A stretch of DNA of 64,000 nt from Reticulitermes lucifugus. Its lineage: Eukaryota > Arthropoda > Insecta > Blattodea > Rhinotermitidae. The stretch is taken from the NCBI GenBank assembly GCA_026260175.1, contig JAKCWW010001014.1, positions 1,630-65,629 of the forward strand, read 5' to 3'. A program made the position numbers and the translations under genes. The notes beneath the pieces are model-generated. The model had not been told where the DNA came from and searched no databases. It was given only the letters and a program-made list of their open reading frames with translations. Below, piece by piece: positions 22,613-33,627 of the stretch (positions within the stretch are counted from its first letter, which is position 1; every line of letters begins with the position of its first letter).

Positions 22613-22879
22613 ACTACACGGAGAAAAGTCTGCTAAGGCTATAAGGTTGGAGACCCTGCTTCGCCTTCCCTTTTGTGGGAAGTGCAGTGACCGAGGCAAA
22701 AACGCTGTGTTGTCTTCCTTATCACTCTTTCTGTCGCAGAAGAGGGGAAAAAATGGAGGGCCTGGTAATATTCAGCAGAAATTATTATGCTGCTGTAATA
22801 GAAATAGCCCCTACTTCTGGAATAGATTTATTTTCTGGTTTTGTGCATAACTAATAGCGAGGATCTGCACATTCAGATA

Positions 22880-22931
22880 TATTAAACAGCGAACAGGTAA
22901 ACTTCCACTGAGAGCAGCTTGAGAATCGCTG
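22880..22931. mobile_element. Possible solitary hAT-type terminus
   Basis: The sequence ends AGCAGCTTGAGAATCGCTG at 22931. Its complement, CAGCGATTCTCAAGCTGCT, looks like the terminal repeat of hAT elements (CAG.G.TTCTCAA.CTG). I could not find the opposite end or a matching 8-bp flank, so this may be a fragment or chance. Confidence 0.3.
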
Positions 22932-24789
22932 CCTTAAAAAATGAGCACAGCAAATTCCTGCTCCATTGTTTCAAGTTCAACACTTGTAGTCTTCCTAGAA
23001 AGAGTAATCCCGGTCGTCTGTTTTAACAAGCTGCAAAAAAATGGGCAAAACGTAGAGAATTTATGTAACCTCGACCATCTTCCGTTCAGTACGTCCCTGC
23101 ACAAATTCCGAAATATTATAATGTGACTGAAACCTTCCACGTTGCATCTTAATGTTACCCATTACGCCGATATTAAGCCCGTAATAAATAGTCTATACAG
23201 TTCTACAGAATACAACGTTCGTAATTACTCACGCAGGTGACATAGTTTCAATTAGAAACAGAAAATTGTGCAATTTTTTTACAAAACCAAATGGACAGTA
23301 CGGATGACAGTTTGTACAGATAAACTAATATGATATGATATCGTGGAAGTGTATAATTTATCGATATCGATATGGATTCAGCGTACCGATATATGACGTC
23401 ATTCCTTGGCAGCATAAAATTGCTCTTATTCATTCTAATGCACTAAAATACCGCAACTCTATTTAGTGCTACTAATTAATTGCAGACGACTATTAGACAG
23501 CAGTGAATTTACCATTAATCATAGCACTTTTGTCACGCAGATAAAAGTATCACACACGGTATAACACTAAAATGCGTTATTTACACCACTGAAAGCTTTT
23601 GAATTACAGTATTTCATTGAAACTTACACTGAGGTACGACAATTTGTAATGTAAATAATAATACAAGTGTAAGGATACTACTGTGCTTAAATGCATTAGA
23701 AATACAAATACAAATAAAGGCATTACACAATAATTAAGCCTGAATTTAATTAGGCAATTGCTCCCTCAAATTCAATATCCTTAAATCTACTAAGAATTTT
23801 CGATATTAAGAGAGAACTCCGTAACAAATCATAGTCGTCATTAATTGTATTTTATTAAGTGCATATGTCGGTTGAGGTACTAATCGTCTTCACAATTTGC
23901 GCTAAATTTACGTCAAGAGCAACTGGTGCATTTTGAGAATGAAACATCGTCCCTATTACACCACGTTAATAACCAATCCACTAGAATAATATCCTATTTC
24001 TGTTTATGGTTAAACACGGGGGAAGTGGAGAGAACAGAAACAAATGTACACATTGTCAGACAGTCTGTAGCTCCAGCGCTGGATCTTTAAAAGCAAGTAA
24101 ACCAAGCATCCAGACAAAAGCAGACACCGCCTGCAGACCATCTGTCAGGGTGCACACTGCCTAGGTCGATATAAAACTACGAACTGAAGGATAAATACAA
24201 GGTACTCAATTATCCACGGCAGGTGACAGCCATCACAGAAAAATATATGGCCCACATACTAAGAGGCGTTAATAAGTCAGCTGATGAACGTAACATCTTG
24301 CTATAAAAACCAACAAAACTCTTGTATCTTGAACGAAAGAGATAAAAAAGCGTAGTGTTTAATAAACAAGCTCTTTACGACATCAAGTTTAGCTCATAAG
24401 TACAATGCAGAGCATGCTCAGTCCTTCGAGTAAAATGTTAACAGGAGATATAACCCTGAAAATGTCATGTTCTTTGTACGGCCGCTCATCTGTGACCGTG
24501 ACTTTCTTGGGGACTGATGAAATCCTCAGCTCCAGGCGGGGTTACTCAACAACATACGTGTCGTATATGAAGCATATTCACGCAATTTCAAAAGTGCTCC
24601 CTACAGATACAGATTACGACACTGCCCGCCCCCGGCTGTTATCATGTTACACTGCTTAGAGATAGCGTCCCCCTCTTAGCACGCTACACGAATTAAAGAA
24701 TGTCCCCCACTCATTATCACTTTACACTGCTTGGAGATAGAAGCCCCACCTATTAAGATGTTATACAGCTTATAAGTAATGGTTTCTAC

Positions 24790-25100
24790 TTGAGGCACTG
24801 CGCTACAAGCCGGAAGGTCGCGGGTTCGATTCCCGATGGTGTCATTGGAATNNNNNNNNNNNNNNNNNNNNNNNNNNNNNNNNNNNNNNNNNNNNNNNNN
24901 NGGTCGCACTATGGCCCTGGGGTCGACTCAGCCTCTAACAGAAATGAGTACCAGGAGTGTTTCCCTGGGGGTAAAGGCGGCCGGTGCATAAGGTTGACAA
25001 CCTTACCACCTTCATATGCCAATTGTCTGGAAATCTGGGAGCCTCAACCTCCTGGAAACCTAACAGCCTATCCAGGTCTGTAATGGGATTGTTTAACCTT
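24790..25100 (+). mobile_element. SINE-B copy 2, 5'-truncated, with assembly gap
   Basis: Begins within the head (TTGAGGCACTGCGCTACAAG), keeps the B box GGTTCGATTCCC and GTGTCATTGGAAT, then 50 N, then GGGGTCGACTCAGCC, GGCGGCCGGTGCATAAGG, ACAACCTTACCACC, GAGCCTCAACCTCCTGG and the tail CCAGGTCTGTAATGGGATTG. It is much less diverged than the copy at 5332. It is flanked on both sides by about 25 bp of similar minisatellite sequence, which is either a long diverged TSD or neighbouring repeat units. Confidence 0.92.
24852..24901. other. Assembly gap, 50 N
   Basis: A run of 50 N inside the SINE-B body. By comparison with the copy at 5332, about 26-30 bp should be missing, so 50 is probably a nominal size. 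Confidence 0.98.
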
Positions 25101-25150
25101 ACAGATTAGGGATAGTGATTCCGACTTACTAACACGTGAAAAATGTAAAG

Positions 25151-25408
25151 TTTTTCCGATCCACGCCATGAAGGCATACAGGGCAGTAAAGATATAGCTC
25201 CATGCATTCTTAACCTCGGCACTAAATATAGGTCAAATGTTAACTTCTAGCCCCGGCAGCTTTATTCCAGGAAAGAACTGTGGTACCCATGGAACAGGAG
25301 GGTGGTTGGGCCCCATAGCTGATCTGTACGTTTTGAAGAAGAGAAAAATTTCCTTCCAATACCAAGATTCGCACCCCGGACCGTCCAGCCCGTAGCGTAG
25401 TCGATATA
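25151..25408 (-). mobile_element. SINE-D copy, nearly complete
   Basis: Minus-strand SINE-D: the B box region (complement of GATTCGCACCCCGGACCG) lies near 25368-25385, then the body, ending at CCACGCCATGAAGGCATAC. It is flanked by two similar 23-bp stretches starting ACTAACACGT and ending TAAAG (25128-25150 and 25409-25431), which look like a diverged target-site duplication or adjacent minisatellite units. Confidence 0.85.
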
Positions 25409-25930
25409 ACTAACACGTCATATAAATAAAGTTCCCACTTATTAACACGTCACACAGCTTACCTATTAACGTGTTTTACATCTTAGAAATGGTGGTTCCT
25501 ACTTATTAACATGTGACACGATTTACAAATATTGCCTACCACTTATTAACACGCTACATGGCTTACCCTCCCCCCAGCTACTAAGGCCTTACACAGCTTA
25601 AAGACGGTGTCCGCACTTATAAACACGTCACATAGATTAAAGAATATCCCCGATTCGTTAAACATTCAATGACGCTCGGGTTTAAATTCCAACTACTGCC
25701 CACGACGGAGGGGGTTTAACTTACAATAACCTTACATGCACTCAAGAAAGTACGTTGTATTGAGGCTAGCCGCGTGTAAAGTATTAGAGGTCTTTCAGTG
25801 CGGCATGTTAGGATGTCCGTACAGTGCACTGAGACCGCCATTGAAAGGCTAACACTTTAGACAGCTTAGAGATTGTGGTTCCTATATTTTAACTCATTAC
25901 ACAGTTCAGAGATATTGTCCCACATTTTTC

Positions 25931-28247
25931 CATGAAATGCACGAAACAAGGGGGCCGTGCCTTCACGCCCGTTCGCAGGTTTCATATCCGAAATTAATCG
26001 ACAGGTTTCGTTGAAATTTCCTCTAAGATATATAATAATTTTGGGGGAGAATTTACATTTGGTTCACATCAAACCGCCATAATTCGCATTTTCACATAAA
26101 GCCGTAAGTTTTTAATGTAATTTAATGTTGCATTTCACCACGGTCTGAACTTACATTTGGGAATAATAACTATTTAAAAATACAGGGTATAAATTGTTTA
26201 TAATTCGATGCAGTGTGATGTCGATGGCGATATTAGGTTAGAATCAGCAATAGACCTAAATGTAATTCAAGTTCACCGAGGCACAAAAAACTGTTAAGGA
26301 CAGGTGCGTAAAATACACACCGCACCGTCTTTTACGTGACTTCATACTTGTATAATATTGCAGTAAACTGAACGTAATTTTTACGAAGTTCATACATAAG
26401 ACGGAATATAAATTATACTTAAAATGCGTCTACATAGACAGATACAATTTAAGGCTGCTGAAAACAAAATAACATTTTGTGGTCCCAGATCTAATCACTA
26501 ACTTTTCGTAATAGCGAGTAATAAAATTATAGAATATTTTTTGGAATATTAAGAATAAAAGTTAACATTTTGTAAGAGAATCAAAATAACATTAAACATA
26601 GTGAGAAAAAAACAGAATGTTTGTTTAACATATATGGCCAAAATTTAGAAATTTGAGAATTATAATTGAACAGTTTCGTTTAAGGCGTATATTGTGCACG
26701 TGACTATTTGGTTGCTAACAAATAGATAGGCTATCGTTAGCACCCAAGAGTATATATAAAGAAACCCAGTAAAATATAAACCCATCTTATATAATACAAC
26801 TTTTTCTACCTCATTTCTATCTCCTTTCTTTGTGTGATAAATCTCTACCATATGTCTCTCCCCAACAACCTTTCATTTCCGTTTCATCTTCATTGTCCCA
26901 AATAGTAGTGAGTCAGTGCCAACTGCGCTGTGTTTAAGAACTGCTCAGCCCCTATTACACTGAGTTTAATTGATTTCCCCTCCACATATCAGCTCAGAAT
27001 TTGCTTAATTCATAATAACGACCCAGGATGTTGAATAATAATACAAATTTCAATGAATTTGAGCACCACCGTTCAAGCTAGAACTGTTAACCATTCCGCC
27101 CTCCTCAACGCCCTATAGTAAACGAAGGACGAAAATTATAACCGAGTTTAAGCTGTTTTATGGAGCAGGAACAGCCTCGCAATATACAGCTGTATAAAGG
27201 CTGATATTAAAGATGTCAAACTCTTTAGCATTTAAGGGCCACCCTCTTCGTGTCTGAAAGTTCATGATAATTAACATACAACCTACATACTTTTGTTTCA
27301 GAAGCTGAATAAACACTGGATAGAAATAGCGATAAAACTTGCTTACAGAATCAAACCTGGCAACTTATTAGTTGAGTAATCTTTGCTGTAAAGGCATTTC
27401 CGCCAAGCTAGCAAGTCGCTATTACGTACCACAGGATCAACGAACGCCCTTGGAACCCCAACACGACACAAGATGAGCATTTGCAGAACATAACTCGTGT
27501 GACCGAGACGATGTAGTTCCCACGGTTCATTATTATAATACAGAGAAATGGCGTATCTGGTTGGTGGTTTGCCCCTAGTCTTCTTCTATTTAGACTGGAC
27601 ACAATATGTGCCATAACAGCATCTCATATTCACATTCTTGTTGTTATTACGACGTAAAAAATATTACACACTTCATTAAAGTAATGTGTTTATTATGACA
27701 TCATACTACGTGGTTCCGTCCTATAATGGTCAATGTTTTCAGTACAGAGGTCACTAAAGTTGAAGGCCTTTTGGTACAGACAACACGTGGATATGAAATA
27801 CAGTCTATAGAGTTACAGTGATAAACACCCGTCTTTGGATGAGTCACAACTAACTTAATTGTATTATTATGTTTGAAGCGACGTATTAAATACTAGGAAG
27901 GGCTAACTTCCCGACCCCTGTGAGTTATCTCGGATTTGTTATCGCCGCGGCATTGTGCCTCCTCAGCAAGTGGATGAAGGATAACGGTCTGTAGAAGGGT
28001 AGCTGTGAATATACCGACAGCAGTCGAGGACAGCCAAAAAGGGGAGACGCACCTGCATGTTACAAATTGTTATAAAAGTCTCGGAGCTGACAGGCTCTTG
28101 TAAATGCGATTACGACAGTTCATATTCCACAGAAGACGGCGTATTTGAGTAGATGAGCAAGGTACTCCGCTCCGTGGGAGTTGCCTCATGACGCATTGTC
28201 AGCCCTCCAAATACACGCTTATTACAGGTATATACAGAGATTTATTA
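25931..28247. other. No recognisable feature
   Basis: AT-rich noncoding sequence. A more GC-rich part at 27900-28150 contains TATAAAAG at 28071 but no associated gene is visible. Confidence 0.55.
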
Positions 28248-28445
28248 CACATTTCACCTTTTTTTTCAATGGCTCGACAGCCACTTGGGGGCCAAGGCCG
28301 CCTCAGTTTTCGAGGCTTCACGAACACTCACAACAGACAAACATCCATGCCCCCGGCGGGATTCGAACCCACGATCCCAGTAAGCGAGCGGCCGCAGACC
28401 CACGCCTTAGACCGCGCGGCCACTTTGATCGGCACATATTTCACC
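28248..28445 (-). mobile_element. SINE-A copy with internal deletion and target-site duplication
   Basis: The minus strand carries an intact head (TGGCCGCGCGGTCTAAGGCG, then GGGTTCGAATCCCG) and the start and end of the SINE-A body, but the middle part present in other copies is missing at about 28327 (TCACGAACACTCACAAC). An A-tail (T at 28259-28266) follows. The flanks CACATTTCACC (28248-28258) and CACATATTTCACC (28433-28445) form a target-site duplication with a 2-bp difference. The 122-codon plus frame across it is antisense SINE, not a gene. Confidence 0.93.
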
Positions 28446-30224
28446 CATAACCGACAAAATATCTTTGCTGCAGCGGTTCTGTTTTATACAGCGGACGGCT
28501 TGCTTTTAGATTACATGTGTGCCCATCAAGTTCTCAAACTGAAGGAAATATCATAAATGCAGAGGAAGAATATATGGTTTCACGTGGTAACTACACATGG
28601 TTCCTTAGGAAATAAGCATGGCGTTAATAAAAAACTGGCATAGTTTCAGAATTATGAACTAATTTCCGGACCACCTGGTGCTAGATTCTTGATAGAATGT
28701 ACACTGAAAATGAAGTTAGCTCTTCTGAGTGCTCGCAAGAATAAATCCATTACCCTTATCTCGACAATACCTTGTCTGTTTTGGCTAGAACGTTAGTTAC
28801 GAAAGTCGTGATAGTGACTGACATTGGAACAGGCCAACAGGAGAACGTCGCTGTATTCCTTACACTGTCTACGTGTGAACACCACACCATGAGGTTAGTT
28901 CCAGTTACAAAACCGTCCCTACAATCTCGTTTAATGTGAAGATAGTACACTGAACCACGAAACCTTCACGTATCTTTCAGTTACGGAAAAATAATCACTT
29001 CATATACACCTACCAGTGTTCTGACAAGAAACAACATAATCTACCTAAGGCTTGTAGGCCTACATGATTGACGTAGCATTCATCGAACTGGTATATTAAC
29101 GTACATCATAATCAAGTCCAAAAAGCAGAGCCTTTTTCAGAAGCTGCAAATCGTTCACGTGATCAGTAATTTCGAAATCGTTTATGGAATCCGAAAGTTC
29201 ATTACAGTATTTACAAGAGTTCGCCACTAAATCCTAAACCAAAACATTATATTGAGCACCCTAAAATCCTATTCCTTTAACATAAATTCTAGTATCCTAA
29301 CACACAAGACAGTGTTTCTAAAGTGTTTTCATCGGATTTTGTGAAAATAATTTTTTGTGCATTTTCTATTGTGCGTTTACATGTCCTGCGAAATTCATCA
29401 TCCATGATTTCTTGCCCTAATAATATTTCATGACAGAAATCATAAATTATCTTATTGTGCAATTTTAAGAGTATCCATCTTCCTGATAGTCTGTTTCTTT
29501 CGTAATCCCTGTGGGCAAAATTATTTAAAACAAATTTACGAACATGAACAAATGTACACGAAGTATGCGTATAAGGAGAAGTTACATTTTGAACTGGTAT
29601 CAATATGCTTGGTTGCAGTATTGACGGTGACTCAAGTCTTCTGGGATGTTACACAGGGTCGATCGCTAAGTAGTTACCAACTTTTCAAAGGAGCATAATG
29701 CCTTGTTCTTCAGGGTAAAGCAGTCCAAGCATTTGCCTGCTTGTCTCTTCTCTTACTGTTGTGACCCTCTACGACTATACCTCCGAAGATGACGATTTTC
29801 TTAGTATGGCCTGTCTTGGTATCAGTCGCAGGCCGGAGCTCAGTTCAGTTTTGAGTTACTTCGAAATAATGTGACAAAGTAACCTCTGCTGCTCTAGGGT
29901 TCTGTTCGTGACAACCCAGACAAAACACAGCACTTTTCAGGAATATTGTCGGAGTCGGTTTACAGCAAAGCATTTCGTAGCCCATTTCGTCACTAACAAA
30001 TTGCATTACTTTGCATCCCTTCCTTTTTCTTTTGATTTGCACTCAACATCAAGTTTTCAAAGTGTATTACTATCTCATCCCCACCCTAAGGTGGGTTAAC
30101 CATTCTTCTATAACCCTCTGTTTTCCATTTACTGAACAGATGTTTACTTCCTGCTATATAAAACCTAAAAGCTTAATTCTGTCTAAAATACTGCGCTTTT
30201 AGGTTCTCACAACGTCGACTATCA
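28446..30224. other. No recognisable feature
   Basis: Noncoding. The 104-codon minus frame at 29289-29603 has no domain I recognise. Confidence 0.5.
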
Positions 30225-30410
30225 AGATTACGGTCTTCTGTTTCGTGACTCCGTGTGGTTTGGCACCTACACACTAAGGTACAGAGAAAGCTGCTGCCTC
30301 TATCTTCAGGGCAGAAGTGTCACCTGAAAAGGAAAACCACAGGTTCCTCCGAAACTTTGTCACTTACCTACCAACCAAAAGACACGGCGTCACATTCCAC
30401 AAGACCATTA
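30225..30410. repeat. Dispersed repeat E, copy 2
   Basis: Longer relative of 21540-21625: TTTCGTGACTCCGTG, GGCACCTACACACTAAGGTAC, AGAAAGCTGCTGCCTC, then CCTCCGAAACTTTG and CACGGCGTCACATTCC. The order of blocks is shared over the 3' part. No head or tail typical of a known family is visible. Confidence 0.5.
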
Positions 30411-31117
30411 TCTTAACTTTATTTTCTAGGGCATCCCAGAATGCAATTTCAGATACTTGAATTCTACTAATATTTTTCCTCTTTCATTCAATTGATTATA
30501 AATTTGTAAGAATTGTCGTAGCTTTAAAAATTCAATTGCGTTTATTTTCTTACTTGTCATTTTATTATTCTGTTTATCGTATCTCGTTTACTGATACTCT
30601 TTGAATTCTGCGGATATTACGTTTTCACAGTTGTCTTCACGGAAAACAAAAGAGTAAGCGAAGGCCGTTAGAGTTTGTGGACCTTAAGCAAGAAGCAGTG
30701 TATACTAAAAGAAGGCACAATAGCATACTGTGTGGTGCAGCTGGAATAGAAATCAAAACCAATTACCACCTGACGTGAAGTATAGAGTGGGTCTAAATTT
30801 CTCTTACCATTTCCCTCATAAAAGGAGATCATCAACTGTTGCGGTCTCTTCGTCACAGGGGACAATTTTTCAAACATCGAAAAACTTCGCCAGTGCTAAC
30901 TTGGTTTTCCTTCCTCTTCATATAAATCCAATTTTTTTAATCTTTAAAGCACTCATTTCCTCGGTTTTTATAGGTGTCAGATCTCCACAAGCCAGAAAAT
31001 ATTTTTCCTGTTGAACATGTTATATCGATAATGGGCACTTGAAAATAAAATAATTTACTTACATCCACATGCATATAAATGTAATTTATTGCTAAATTTA
31101 GGACTTTGCAGCAGTGC
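30411..31117. other. No recognisable feature
   Basis: AT-rich noncoding DNA. The 94-codon frame at 30730-31014 has no motif I recognise. Confidence 0.5.
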
Positions 31118-31341
31118 AGTTGAGATCTCCGTTATTCTGCGATGGGGCGCCGCGTCGCTGGGTGACTGGTGCCCGAAGTTTCGAGACAGCGTAGAGGTCT
31201 TATATTCAAGCGTCAAAATATCCGTAAATGGATACTTGGATATTTTGACCCTTGAAAATTAGAACACTACCTCGTCGCGAAACGTTGGACCCCAATACCT
31301 AGCGATGCGGCACCAAACCCCAGCAGAACGGAGACCTCAGT
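31118..31341. mobile_element. Foldback element: two arms of about 105 bp, almost no loop
   Basis: The left arm (from about 31118: GAGATCTCCGTTATTCTGCG, GGGGCGCCGCGTCGCTGGGT, AAGTTTCGAGAC, GCGTCAAAATATCC) is matched in inverted order by the right arm (complement: GAGGTCTCCGTTCTGCTGGG, TGGTGCCGCATCGCTAGGT, ACGTTTCGCGAC, GGGTCAAAATATCC). The arms meet at about 31228 with a loop of a dozen bases. There is no coding capacity. This is a MITE-like or foldback structure rather than a chance hairpin; the family is unknown and no clear TSD is seen. Confidence 0.88.
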
Positions 31342-31817
31342 GTAATTTCTTGTTCTACTAGAAGTGTAAATTGGACATAAGCACTGTGTAAATAGGGGAG
31401 AAGTATTTTCATTTGTTTTTTCTCATGCTGATCCTGAATTATGAATTTAACATTCAGTATAATCAGTTATTATTTTATACATTTTATACATTTTTGTACG
31501 TCCATGAAATGACTACTTAAATAAAGCACGGGCACCTCTAGGAGCATTTCCATTTTGCCAGTAGAATGAGATTTATACCCTCATCTCTCGTTACACGCGA
31601 ACAATTTTTCCTCTCCTGTGACAATCGCTTCGCTCCTCCTTCATTAAAATCATCCATGGAAATATGAAATGATAAGACTCAACGAAATTTGGCATGGAAT
31701 TCTTAAGAGTTCAATGCAAGTAATGTCCTTATTTTCGTGGTAGTGACGCATGGAATTTAGATACGAGTGTTCAGTAAACTGTACATCTATTTTATTAATC
31801 ACTGTAGTTACATACAA
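31342..31817. other. No recognisable feature
   Basis: AT-rich noncoding DNA without recognisable signals. Confidence 0.55.
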
Positions 31818-32040
31818 GGGCCGGGATAGCTCAGCCGTTATACTGACTAGGCAACTGGCTGGACGACTTAGGAATCGTGGGTCGATTCCCGAGAAAGGCA
31901 AGAGATATTGCTCCCCTCCAAAGCGTCCAGACTGGGGTGAAGCGGCCGGGACGTGAAACTGACCACCCCTTACCTCATCTAGTGCCGAGGATAATAATAA
32001 ATGGCACTATGCCTCCATTCCCCCACATGTCTTCAATGCG
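31818..32040 (+). mobile_element. SINE-D-like copy
   Basis: The head GGGCCGGGATAGCTCAGCCG contains a near-consensus A box (TAGCTCAGCCGTTA) and a B box GGTCGATTCCC. The body has GGCAAGAGATATTGCTCCC, TCCAGACTGGGGTGAAGCGG, ACTGACCACCCCTTACC and AGTGCCGAGG, and ends CCTCCATTCCCCCACATG. It groups with the copy at 13952. Confidence 0.88.
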
Positions 32041-33200
32041 TACACAATGACAACTTCAAGTTTGCATTTTTAGTTACTTATGCAAGATATTATGTACGCC
32101 TATAAATCGCCACATTGTTAGACCTACTTTCTTGCACTATTGAAAGCAGAGAATCACTGTTCATATCCCGCCCTACCAAAGTAATTTATTCTATCGTCAT
32201 CAGTGTCTTCCATATTTTTTTCACAGTTTAAACACAGCCCACTTTGTTTTTGAGTGATGAAATACTCATAAAAAAGTTGACATATTATCGACACGATGAT
32301 ACAGATACGAAGCAGGGAGACTTTCAAGTTACACGTCACATCTTTACAGCCCTTTGTAAAGAAATACAATTTCGATCAGATCAAGATGTAAAGAAGCGAT
32401 TATGACAAATGGAGTTGAACACATGATTCATTCAAGCAATATGGTGCGTAATATTTTATTGCAGACATCACAAATCGCATGCTATTGATCAGTGTCTGTT
32501 TAGTCGTGTAATGATTGGCGTAATCGATAAAGAAAAGCAATAGAGAAATGAAAAATGACCAGAAAATCATACTGAAGTTGTTCTACTGGACTTGGGAGTG
32601 GCTGCAACTGGTCCAGACGTGGCATAATGGTATTGTTTACTTGCACTGATGGTCTGCTTCTTATTACCTTCAAACGAGGTGTACGTTATTATTCTATTGG
32701 TATACAAAAGCGGAAAGTTCTTACCTACCACTCGATAAAACAACATTTTGCAAGCTGTCCTATTGTAACAACAATTTGCTAGCAATAATAATACTGAGTA
32801 TTACGAAGCACGAGACATTTGGAGACATCCAGCATAATGAAAGCAGATTTCTTTGCGGCAGTAAAAGTCCTGTCTCACGATATTGAGCTGCAGAACTCAG
32901 CAGAGTGCTCACATGTAGGATCGGTCTGCAGTTTTGAAACTGGAGTCTGGTATCGCTCACAAATGGATTTGCTATAAAAACGAAATAACCTAGTTACATT
33001 TATCTTCTGCTACCAAGGCATGGCGCGTTCTCAGGTTGCAGATGGAGCAGAGGCCTCGAGATGTGCAGAACAACTGCGAATGTGTCAAACAAGCAAGACG
33101 TATAGGCCTATATTTTTGTATTTCATACTTTTCTCTAAACGTTGGTGACACTGACTGGTTATCAAACAATTATTTCTTTGGAAACTGTCTATTTTATGAG
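32041..33200. other. No recognisable feature
   Basis: AT-rich noncoding DNA; open frames of about 70 codons have no recognisable motif. Confidence 0.55.
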
Positions 33201-33627
33201 GCATGCTTATATACACGACGTTTCGGATGTTGACCCTGCTCCCGTTTTCACATTGTCATATTATATCACTCCCATAATCACTCACAAATGCAAGAATTCC
33301 AAATTGTTGCTAATAAATTAATAACATTAACGACTTTTGAGTATTTTAACTGACACACTATAGCGATTAATGAAACGAGACACTGTTCACAGACGAAACA
33401 TTGCGTAGGTTTGTGCCTGCAAAAACGTTGTGATTTAGTCGAGGCCAGGGTAGACACTAGACAGGATCGTCCTAGAATGTGTTTGTTAAAAATGTGCAGA
33501 ATCGTTGATGCCATTATTTTACAGTACAAACTTTAAGTTTCTTAAATTTGTCAGGGTTTATGAAAGTGGTACAACACCATAATTTAAGATGGGAGTAGAG
33601 TCAAATTCCGAAACGTCTGGTATATTA
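33201..33627. mobile_element. Element bounded by inverted repeats carrying the CCGAAACGTC motif
   Basis: The right arm (about 33584-33627) reads GGGAGTAGAGTCAA then TTCCGAAACGTCTGG-TATAT. The left arm (about 33201-33247) read on the minus strand gives GGGAGCAGGGTCAA then ATCCGAAACGTCGTG-TATAT, so about 45-bp arms match at roughly three quarters of positions. About 335 bp of AT-rich sequence without coding capacity lies between them. This fits a MITE-like or inverted-terminal-repeat relic, or two independent insertions of one module in opposite directions. Confidence 0.65.

Larger units (their letters stand above)
21626..24629. other. No gene seen; small repeat fragments
   Basis: AT-rich noncoding DNA holding a hairpin module (22264), a SINE-D 3' fragment (22552) and a possible hAT end (about 22915-22931), listed separately. 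Nothing coding is recognisable; frames at 21646-21924 and 22424-22699 are featureless. Confidence 0.55.
24630..25930. repeat. Degenerate minisatellite, unit about 36-40 bp, interrupted by SINEs
   Basis: Units of the form (C)ACTTATTAACACGTCACACAG / CTTAGAGATATTGTCCCC recur at about 24636, 24672, 24707, 24747, 25101, 25409, 25437, 25501, 25541, 25577, 25615, 25849 and 25886. Identity between units is moderate, so the array is old. SINE-B (24790-25100) and SINE-D (25151-25408) sit inside it, and 25672-25848 is non-repeat DNA that also appears inserted. The array has about a dozen recognisable units. Confidence 0.8.

Noticed and set aside
24630-25930. CRISPR array
   Set aside because: The repeats are degenerate, contiguous without spacers, and in a eukaryotic repeat-rich context with tRNA-derived SINEs.
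28071-28078. TATAAAAG as a core promoter
   Set aside because: A good TATA match within a slightly GC-richer stretch, but there is no convincing initiator at the right distance and no gene downstream; a SINE follows.
28188-28556. 122-codon open frame containing AGFEPTIPVSERPQTHALDR
   Set aside because: This is SINE-A read on its antisense strand. The same text appears at 36879-37145 and 41011-41202, always over SINE-A head sequence.
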